From Bacteroidales bacterium (GTDB lineage Bacteria > Bacteroidota > Bacteroidia > Bacteroidales > JAADGE01): DNA of 20,304 nt. The stretch lies in NCBI GenBank assembly GCA_029932445.1, contig JAOZQB010000023.1:696-20999 (forward strand), read 5' to 3'. The notes under the pieces are model-generated. The model was not told the DNA's origin. It was given only the letters and a program-made list of their open reading frames with translations, and did not search any database. Made by a program: the position numbers and the translations under genes. Shown here piece by piece: positions 15,027 through 20,304 of the stretch. Numbering within the stretch: position 1 is the stretch's first letter; each line of letters begins with the position of its first letter.

Positions 15027-15479
15027 ATGGATTTAAGTAATTTAAAACCTGCAAAAGGTTCGGTTAAAAAGAGAAAAAGAATAGCACGAGGTATCGGTTC
15101 AGGTAAAGGACGTACCGCAACTCGCGGTCATAACGGACAAAAATCTCGTTCGGGATATTCACGCCGATTTGGTTTTGAAGGCGGTCAAATGCCGATTCAC
15201 AGACGTTTGCCGAAATTCGGATTCAGAAATATTAATCGTATTGAATATAAAGCAATTAATATTGATACACTGGATACTCTTGCAAAAGATAAATCAATTA
15301 AAGTTATTGATGTTCAAACTTTAAAAGATGCCGGATTTATTCAAAAAAATGATTTGGTAAAAATTCTCGGTAACGGTGAATTAAATGCAAAAATTGAAGT
15401 TAAAGCTCATGCTTTTTCAAAATCAGCTGTTGAAGCTATTGAAAAAGCCGGCGGTAAAGTTGAAAAAATACAGAATTAA
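15027..15479 (+). CDS. rplO: Large-subunit ribosomal protein uL15
   Basis: The 150-residue product is L15, a 50S assembly protein with a long N-terminal extension that threads through 23S rRNA. That extension is seen in LKPAKGSVKKRKRIARGIGSGKGRTATRGHNGQKSRSG and FEGGQMPIHRRLPKFGF. The C-terminal globular part includes LVKILGNGELNAKIEVKAHAFSKSAVEAIEKAGG. Length is normal (E. coli 144). Its stop overlaps the secY start by one base (TAATG at 15477-15481). Confidence 0.98.
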   Translation: MDLSNLKPAKGSVKKRKRIARGIGSGKGRTATRGHNGQKSRSGYSRRFGFEGGQMPIHRRLPKFGFRNINRIEYKAINIDTLDTLAKDKSIKVIDVQTLKDAGFIQKNDLVKILGNGELNAKIEVKAHAFSKSAVEAIEKAGGKVEKIQN

Positions 15480-16825
15480 TGAAAAAATTTATTCAAACAA
15501 TAAAGAATATCATTACTATTGAGGATTTAAGGAATAAAATTCTTGCGACACTCGGATTAATTTTAATCTACAGATTGGGTGCGCATGTTGTTTTACCCGG
15601 TGTTGATCCTTTAGCAATTGCAGACTTTCAAAAAGAAGCCAGTTCCGGTGGTATTATTGCATTAATCAATATGTTTTCCGGTGGTGCTTTTGCGAATGCT
15701 TCTGTTTTTGCTTTGGGTATTATGCCCTATATTTCAGCTTCAATTGTAATCCAACTTTTAGGAATGGCTGTTCCTTATTTTCAAAGATTACAACGTGAAG
15801 GTGAAAGCGGCAGAACTAAAATTAACCAAATTACTCGATATTTAACTGTTTTAATTACAGGATTTCAAGCACCTGCATATTTAACAAATTTAAAATACCG
15901 TTTACCGTCTGAAGCATTTGTTATGCACAGTCAGGATTTGTTTTGGATATCAGCGATTGTTTTAATGATAGCAGGAACGATGTTTATTATGTGGTTGGGT
16001 GAAAAAATTACGGATAAAGGAATCGGTAACGGAATATCCTTATTAATTATGATAGGTATTATTGCACGATTACCGAATTCGTTTGCTGCTGAAATTGTTT
16101 CTAAACTCGGTGCAGGCGGAGGCGGATTGATTGCATTTATTGTTGAAATGGTCATTTTATTTTTAGTTTTTGTTGCATCAATAGCGTTGATACAAGCAGT
16201 CAGGCGAGTTCCGGTGCAATATGCAAAGCGAATAGTCGGAAATAAACAATACGGCGGTGTCAGACAATACATTCCCTTAAAAGTGAATGCTGCAGGTGTA
16301 ATGCCGATTATCTTTGCACAAGCTTTAATGTTTATTCCCATGATGCTTACACGTTTTGATTCTGAAACAACGAATGCAATTGCAGCTTCTTTTTCTGATA
16401 TTACAGGTTTTTGGTATAATTTCACATACGGAATATTAGTTGTAGTATTCACATATTTTTATACGGCTATTACCGTTAATCCGACGCAAATGGCAGAAGA
16501 TATGAAGAAAAACGGAGGATTTATTCCCGGTATTAAACCCGGCAGAAAAACCATTGAGCATTTGGATGAAATTATGTCCAGAATTACTTTACCGGGATCG
16601 GTTTTCCTAGCATTAATTGCAATTATGCCTGCTTTCGCAAAAATGGCAGGAATAAATAATCAGTTTTCATACTTTTTCGGAGGAACTTCCTTGTTAATTT
16701 TGGTAGGTGTTGTTTTGGATACATTGCAACAGATTGAAAGTCATTTATTAATGCGTCATTATGACGGTTTAACAAAATCAGGAAGAATCTCGGGCAGAGC
16801 AGGAGCATCACAAATATCTATGTAA
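15479..16825 (+). CDS. secY: Protein translocase channel subunit SecY
   Basis: The 448-residue membrane protein is SecY, the pore of the SecYEG translocon in the inner membrane, through which secreted proteins pass and membrane proteins are inserted. Ten membrane helices are expected. Helix 1 and the plug region are near LRNKILATLGLILIYRLG and the stretch ending in NMFSGGAF, followed by LGIMPYISASIVIQLL. Cytosolic loops that contact SecA and the ribosome appear as QREGESGRTKINQITRY, RRVPVQYAKR and the PGIKPGRKT region. Length is close to E. coli SecY (443). The gene ends the spc part. No map gene (methionine aminopeptidase) or adk lies between it and infA, unlike some related genomes. Confidence 0.98.
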   Translation: MKKFIQTIKNIITIEDLRNKILATLGLILIYRLGAHVVLPGVDPLAIADFQKEASSGGIIALINMFSGGAFANASVFALGIMPYISASIVIQLLGMAVPYFQRLQREGESGRTKINQITRYLTVLITGFQAPAYLTNLKYRLPSEAFVMHSQDLFWISAIVLMIAGTMFIMWLGEKITDKGIGNGISLLIMIGIIARLPNSFAAEIVSKLGAGGGGLIAFIVEMVILFLVFVASIALIQAVRRVPVQYAKRIVGNKQYGGVRQYIPLKVNAAGVMPIIFAQALMFIPMMLTRFDSETTNAIAASFSDITGFWYNFTYGILVVVFTYFYTAITVNPTQMAEDMKKNGGFIPGIKPGRKTIEHLDEIMSRITLPGSVFLALIAIMPAFAKMAGINNQFSYFFGGTSLLILVGVVLDTLQQIESHLLMRHYDGLTKSGRISGRAGASQISM

Positions 16826-16827
16826 TT

Positions 16828-17049
16828 ATGGCAAAACAACCTTCAATAGAACAAGACGGTGTTGTAAAAGAAGCTCTTTCTAATGCAATGTTTAGAGTTG
16901 AATTAGAAAACGGACATATCATTACGGCACATATTGCCGGAAAAATGAGGATGCATTACATCAGAATATTACCGGGAGATAAAGTTAAGGTTGAAATGTC
17001 ACCCTATGATTTAACAAAAGGAAGAATAAAATATCGATATAAAAATTAA
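16828..17049 (+). CDS. infA: Translation initiation factor IF-1
   Basis: The 73-residue OB-fold protein is IF-1, which binds the 30S A site and works with IF-2 and IF-3 in start-site selection. The sequence MAKQPSIEQDGVVKEALSNAMFRVELENGH... with GKMRMHYIRILPGDKVKVEMSPYDLTKGRIKYRYK is unmistakable. It starts only 2 bases after the secY stop and precedes rpmJ by 4. Confidence 0.98.
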   Translation: MAKQPSIEQDGVVKEALSNAMFRVELENGHIITAHIAGKMRMHYIRILPGDKVKVEMSPYDLTKGRIKYRYKN

Positions 17050-17053
17050 GACA

Positions 17054-17170
17054 ATGAAAATCAGAGCATCAGTTAAAAAAAGAAGTGCTGATTGTAAAAT
17101 CGTCAGAAGAAAAGGGCGACTTTATGTAATCAACAAAAAAAATCCTAAATTTAAACAAAGACAAGGTTAA
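17054..17170 (+). CDS. rpmJ: Large-subunit ribosomal protein bL36, zinc-free type
   Basis: A 38-residue ORF, easily missed because of its size, begins MKIRASVKKRSADCKIVRRK and ends NPKFKQRQG, which are the L36 hallmarks. L36 binds 23S rRNA and is a late 50S assembly protein. In the zinc form the ligands are Cys11, Cys14, Cys27 and His33; here they are Ser11, Cys14, Asn27 and Phe33, so this is the C-minus form that cannot bind zinc in the usual way. It sits between infA and rpsM in the conserved order. Confidence 0.97.
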   Translation: MKIRASVKKRSADCKIVRRKGRLYVINKKNPKFKQRQG

Positions 17171-17188
17171 TAATAAAACGATATCATT

Positions 17189-17539
17189 ATGGCTAGAATC
17201 GCAGGTGTAGATATACCGGATAATAAAAGAGGAGAAATTTCTTTAACCTATATATACGGAATAGGTAAAACAACTTCTCAAAAAATACTTGAACAAGCTC
17301 AAGTAGATAAGAATATTAAAGTTCAAGATTGGACTGATGAACAAAAAGGTAACATTCGTAATATTATCGTTGATAACTATAAAATTGAAGGAGAATTACG
17401 TTCAGAAAAACAAATGAACATTAAACGACTTCGCGATATTGGCAGTTACCGAGGAATACGTCACAGAATTGGTCTTCCCGTAAGAGGACAAAAAACAAAA
17501 AATAATGCTCGTACACGAAAAATTCGCAGAGTATTTTAA
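17189..17539 (+). CDS. rpsM: Small-subunit ribosomal protein uS13, short C-terminal tail
   Basis: The 116-residue product is S13 of the 30S head, which bridges to L5 in the central protuberance and whose tail touches P-site tRNA. Diagnostic segments are MARIAGVDIPDNKRGEISLTYIYGIG, MNIKRLRDIGSYRGIRHRIGLPVRGQKTKNNARTRK. After ARTRK the protein ends IRRVF, whereas Bacteroidota relatives usually carry a lysine-rich tail about nine residues longer. No simple frameshift in the bases that follow would restore such a tail. In E. coli the S4 repressor site overlaps the start of this gene; the 18-base gap here leaves little leader. Confidence 0.97.
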   Translation: MARIAGVDIPDNKRGEISLTYIYGIGKTTSQKILEQAQVDKNIKVQDWTDEQKGNIRNIIVDNYKIEGELRSEKQMNIKRLRDIGSYRGIRHRIGLPVRGQKTKNNARTRKIRRVF

Positions 17540-17568
17540 CTATTTAGTTTATTATTTCTTATTATAAT

Positions 17569-17961
17569 ATGGCAAATAAAAGTACAAAATCGACGAAGAA
17601 AAGAAAAGTTATTGTTGAAGCTGCCGGACAAGCACATATCCATTCATCTTTCAATAATTTAATTATTACTTTGGCCAACGGTACCGGTCAAGTAATTTCA
17701 TGGTCTTCTGCCGGTAAAATGGGATTCAGGGGTTCTAAAAAGAATACCCCTTATGCAGCTCAAGTTGCTGCCGCTGACTGTGCAAAAGTTGCTCATGAAT
17801 TGGGCTTAAGGAGAGTAAAAGTTTATGTTAAAGGTCCGGGTAACGGACGTGAAGCTGCTATCAGAGCAATTCACGCTGCAGGTATCATGGTTACTGAAAT
17901 TCAGGATGTAACTCCTTTACCGCATAACGGTTGCAGACCGCCTAAAAGAAGAAGAGTATAA
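17569..17961 (+). CDS. rpsK: Small-subunit ribosomal protein uS11
   Basis: The 130-residue product is S11 of the 30S platform, near the E site and the mRNA path. Family features are AHIHSSFNNLIITLANGTGQVISWSSAGKMGFRGSKKNTPYAAQ and the C-terminal VTEIQDVTPLPHNGCRPPKRRRV. The length equals that of E. coli S11 within a residue. It is preceded by a 29-base A/T-rich gap with no ribosome-binding motif. Confidence 0.98.
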   Translation: MANKSTKSTKKRKVIVEAAGQAHIHSSFNNLIITLANGTGQVISWSSAGKMGFRGSKKNTPYAAQVAAADCAKVAHELGLRRVKVYVKGPGNGREAAIRAIHAAGIMVTEIQDVTPLPHNGCRPPKRRRV

Positions 17962-17989
17962 TTTAATAATATAGATAAGATAAAAAATA

Positions 17990-18595
17990 ATGGCAAGGTA
18001 CAGAGGTCCAAAAACAAAAATAGCCAGAAAATTAGGCGCTCCTATTTTCGGTCCGGATAAAGCTTTCGAAAAAAAGAATTATCCTCCGGGACAACACGGA
18101 AACAGCAGAAGACGAAAAGTTTCTGAATACGGAGTTCAGTTAAAAGAAAAACAAAAAGCGCGATATACATACGGATTGTTAGAAAAACAATTTTATAACA
18201 CGTTTAAAAAAGCAGATGCCATTAAAGGTATTACAGGTGAAGTTTTTCTTCAATTATTAGAATCCAGATTGGATAATGTTATTTTCAGAATGGGAATTGC
18301 TCCCACGAGATCTGCAGCAAGACAATTGGTTTCTCACAGACACATTACAGTAAATGATAATGTTGTTAATATTCCGTCTTACCAAGTAAGTCCCGGAGAT
18401 ATTGTCGGTGTCAGAGAAAAATCCAAATCTCTTGAAGTTATTTCTGATGCATTATCTAAAGGAGTACATACAAAATATTCTTGGATTGAATGGGATAATA
18501 ACTTGTTAACGGGTAAATTCGTTAACTTACCCGAACGCGATGAAATTCCTGAGAACATCAGAGAACAGTTAATAGTAGAATTATATTCAAAATAG
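17990..18595 (+). CDS. rpsD: Small-subunit ribosomal protein uS4
   Basis: The 201-residue product is S4, a primary 16S rRNA-binding protein that affects decoding fidelity and mRNA unwinding. It starts MARYRGPKTKIARKLGAPIFG and lacks the zinc-binding cysteines found in some S4 proteins. The S4 RNA-binding domain is at about 90-150 (LESRLDNVIFRMGIAPTRSAARQLVSHRHITVNDNVVNIPSYQVSPGDIV). The C-terminal WIEWDNNLLTGKFVNLPERDEIPENI is typical of this phylum. S4 is the alpha-operon repressor in E. coli. Confidence 0.98.
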   Translation: MARYRGPKTKIARKLGAPIFGPDKAFEKKNYPPGQHGNSRRRKVSEYGVQLKEKQKARYTYGLLEKQFYNTFKKADAIKGITGEVFLQLLESRLDNVIFRMGIAPTRSAARQLVSHRHITVNDNVVNIPSYQVSPGDIVGVREKSKSLEVISDALSKGVHTKYSWIEWDNNLLTGKFVNLPERDEIPENIREQLIVELYSK

Positions 18596-18614
18596 TAAAT
18601 ATAATAGATTTTTT

Positions 18615-19607
18615 ATGGCTATTTTAGATTTCCAAAAACCGGATAAAGTTATAATGATTGAGCAGAATAACTTTTCAGGAAGATTTGAATTCAGACCGCT
18701 TGAACCCGGTTACGGTATTACAATCGGTAATGCTCTGAGAAGAATTTTATTGTCTTCTCTGGAAGGATATGCAATAACTTCAATAAAAATTGACGGCGTT
18801 GATCATGAATTTTCAACAATTTCCGGTGTAATTGAAGATGTCCCGAGAATTATTTTAAATTTAAAACAAATTAGATTTAAACAACTTTCGGAAGAATCAG
18901 AAAATGAAAGATTTGTTATTAATATTTCCGGAAAAAATGCTTTTATGGCCGGTGATTTAAATGATTTCATGTCTGACTTTGAAGTATTAAATCCGGATTT
19001 GCTTATTTGCACAATGGAAAAAGATGTTCGTTTACAAATGGATATTACCGTTGAAAAAGGAAGAGGTTATGTCGGAGGCGAAGATCATGATATTGATACA
19101 TCAGAAATTGGTTTAATTGCAGTTGATTCTATTTTTACACCGATAAAAAATGTAAAATATACAATTGAGAATTATCGTGTCGGTCAAAAAACGGATTATG
19201 AAAAATTAATCTTTGATATTGACAGTGACGGTTCAATAACTCCTAAAGATGCTTTAAAAGAAGCTGCAAAAATCTTAATTCATCATTTTATGTTATTTTC
19301 TGACGAAAAAATAACCCTTGACTCAGAAGAGAAAAAAGAGAATGAAGAATTTGATGAAGAAATCTTGCATATGCGACAACAGCTTAAAACACAGCTGGTT
19401 GACCTGGATTTATCTGTCAGAGCTCTTAACTGTTTGAAAGCTGCTGATGTTGATACACTCGGAGAACTCGTTGTATATAATAAAAATGATTTATTAAAAT
19501 TCAGAAATTTCGGAAAAAAGTCATTAACCGAAATTGAAGAATTATTAGACAACAGAGGTTTATCATTCGGCATGGATGTAAGTAAATATAAATTAGATAA
19601 GGAATAA
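18615..19607 (+). CDS. rpoA: DNA-directed RNA polymerase subunit alpha
   Basis: The 330-residue product is the alpha subunit, whose dimer nucleates assembly of RNA polymerase. The N-terminal domain shows GRFEFRPLEPGYGITIGNALRRILLSSLEG and GVDHEFSTISGVIEDV. After an acidic linker (about 232-250) the C-terminal domain reads VRALNCLKAADVDTLGELV and FRNFGKKSLTEIEELLDNRGLSFGM. Residues matching the DNA-contacting Arg265, Asn268, Cys269 and Lys271 of E. coli are present, so UP-element-type DNA contacts are possible. rplQ follows after 4 bases. Confidence 0.98.
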   Translation: MAILDFQKPDKVIMIEQNNFSGRFEFRPLEPGYGITIGNALRRILLSSLEGYAITSIKIDGVDHEFSTISGVIEDVPRIILNLKQIRFKQLSEESENERFVINISGKNAFMAGDLNDFMSDFEVLNPDLLICTMEKDVRLQMDITVEKGRGYVGGEDHDIDTSEIGLIAVDSIFTPIKNVKYTIENYRVGQKTDYEKLIFDIDSDGSITPKDALKEAAKILIHHFMLFSDEKITLDSEEKKENEEFDEEILHMRQQLKTQLVDLDLSVRALNCLKAADVDTLGELVVYNKNDLLKFRNFGKKSLTEIEELLDNRGLSFGMDVSKYKLDKE

Positions 19608-19611
19608 AGAA

Positions 19612-20229
19612 ATGAGACACAGGAAGAAATTTAATCATTTAGGCAGAAAAACAGCACATAGAAAAGCAATGTTGTCTAATATGGCAATATCTTTAATTGA
19701 ACATAAAAGAATTAACACGACAGTTGCAAAAGCCAAAGCTTTAAGAAGTTTTGTTGAACCTTTGATAAATCGTTCTAAAGATGATACAACACATTCTCGA
19801 AGAATGGTTTTCAGAAAATTACAAAACAAACATGCTGTCAGTGAACTATTCAGAGAAATTTCTCAAAAAGTAGCTGAAAGAGAAGGCGGTTATACCCGAA
19901 TTTTAAAAACAGGAACACGCCTTGGTGATAATGCTGAAATGTGCTTTATAGAATTAGTTGATTATAATGAAAATTATTTTTCTGATAAATCAACTCAAAC
20001 CAAGAAAAAACGTACGAGAAGAGGAAAAACTAAAGTTTCCGGTGAAGAAACAACTGCGGATATTGAAAATTCATCAAAAGTTGAAGAAAAAACAGAAGAA
20101 GTAAAAGATGAACTTGTTGAGGATGTAAAAGAAACTGAAGTTGAAACTCCTGCAGATGAAACTGAAAATAAGGAAGTTGAAGATAAGGAAAAAGATAACA
20201 AAGAAGAGGGAGATAAAGAAAGCAAATAA
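19612..20229 (+). CDS. rplQ: Large-subunit ribosomal protein bL17 with long charged C-terminal extension
   Basis: The first 120 or so residues are a normal L17: MRHRKKFNHLGRKTAHRKAMLSNMA, then VAKAKALRSFVEPLI and GGYTRILKTGTRLGDNAEMCFIELV. L17 lies near the exit of the 50S tunnel. E. coli L17 has 127 residues; this one has 205. The extra part starts with a basic patch (KKKRTRRGKTK, 131-141) and continues as about 60 residues of Glu/Lys/Asp-rich, probably disordered sequence (145-205). Extended L17 tails occur in other Bacteroidota, so the extension is likely real rather than a sequence error. It is the last gene before the terminator. Confidence 0.97.
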   Translation: MRHRKKFNHLGRKTAHRKAMLSNMAISLIEHKRINTTVAKAKALRSFVEPLINRSKDDTTHSRRMVFRKLQNKHAVSELFREISQKVAEREGGYTRILKTGTRLGDNAEMCFIELVDYNENYFSDKSTQTKKKRTRRGKTKVSGEETTADIENSSKVEEKTEEVKDELVEDVKETEVETPADETENKEVEDKEKDNKEEGDKESK

Positions 20230-20251
20230 ATTTACACAAAAATATTTTATG

Positions 20252-20280
20252 AAAGAGCGTTTTTAGAACGCTCTTTTTTT
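20252..20280 (+). terminator. Rho-independent terminator of the ribosomal protein array
   Basis: A 10-bp perfect stem (AAAGAGCGTT at 20252-20261 with AACGCTCTTT at 20267-20276) closes a TTTAG loop and runs straight into a T tract (20273-20280). It begins 23 bases after the rplQ stop and is the only strong terminator I found after the rpsL promoter. Confidence 0.88.
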
Positions 20281-20287
20281 ATTTTTG
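20280..20287 (+). promoter_or_regulatory. Possible -7 promoter element for a gene beyond the right edge
   Basis: TATTTTTG followed by CAG matches the Bacteroidota -7 consensus TAnnTTTG, directly abutting the terminator T tract. No TTG box lies 19-21 bases upstream, where the terminator stem is instead, and the downstream gene is outside the window. A T-rich tract can give such a match by chance. Confidence 0.3.
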
Positions 20288-20304
20288 CAGAAAGAATTAA
20301 AATA

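Noticed and set aside
15931..16452. A 173-residue minus-strand ORF opposite secY.
   Set aside because: It lies fully within secY, has no family features, and is explained by the complement of hydrophobic codons.
19995..20239. Ser/Phe/Leu-rich minus-strand ORFs opposite the rplQ tail.
   Set aside because: They are the complement of the low-complexity Glu/Lys codons in the L17 extension and overlap each other in different frames.
1..20304. CRISPR arrays, insertion sequences, phage or integrase genes, restriction or defence systems.
   Set aside because: I found no direct-repeat array, terminal inverted repeats, transposase or defence genes; apart from the intergenic regions the window is filled by conserved housekeeping genes.

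Overview
The window is AT-rich chromosomal DNA from a member of the Bacteroidota. Four things point there: promoters of the Bacteroidota type (TTG, 19 bases, TAnnTTTG); start codons preceded by A/T-rich sequence with no Shine-Dalgarno motif; a str cluster without tuf; and a divergently transcribed EF-G paralogue with a degenerate G domain. I cannot name the genus. An anaerobic or marine Bacteroidia lineage is a guess.

Layout. Positions 1-531 (minus strand) hold the N-terminal part of an LptF/LptG-family permease that runs off the left edge. Positions 677-2836 (minus) encode a 719-residue EF-G paralogue (called EF-G2 here), with its own promoter (2886-2915) and terminator (621-653). A 428-base divergent intergenic region (2837-3264) holds the two opposed promoters and, between them, an unexplained island that looks less AT-rich than its flanks (about 2975-3120). 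From the rpsL promoter (3208-3237) to a strong terminator (20252-20280), 32 plus-strand genes run without a gap longer than 29 bases. They are the str genes (rpsL, rpsG, fusA), the S10 genes (rpsJ, rplC, D, W, B, rpsS, rplV, rpsC, rplP, rpmC, rpsQ), the spc genes (rplN, X, E, rpsN, rpsH, rplF, R, rpsE, rpmD, rplO, secY), and the alpha genes (infA, rpmJ, rpsM, K, D, rpoA, rplQ).

How the genes work together. The plus-strand array supplies much of both ribosomal subunits, plus the translocase EF-G, initiation factor IF-1, the RNA polymerase alpha subunit and the SecY protein channel. Translation, transcription and membrane insertion capacity would therefore be co-expressed. I see no internal promoter, terminator or long leader, so the separate str, S10, spc and alpha operons of enterobacteria appear to be one transcription unit here.

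Most of the window is conventional. The most interesting signal is in the two EF-G proteins. EF-G2 keeps a canonical domain IV tip but has lost the catalytic His (Ala84), the P-loop Asp (Gly19), the switch I RGITI motif and the NKxD motif. The str-encoded EF-G keeps a perfect G domain, but its domain IV tip departs from the family at both positions that normally touch the codon-anticodon region (Asp504 for Gln, Lys580 for His). The two proteins look reciprocally degenerate, which raises the possibility of divided roles. Other points worth a look are the intergenic island with a tRNA-Ser-like fragment, the basic/acidic tail of L17, and the short tails of S13 and S19.
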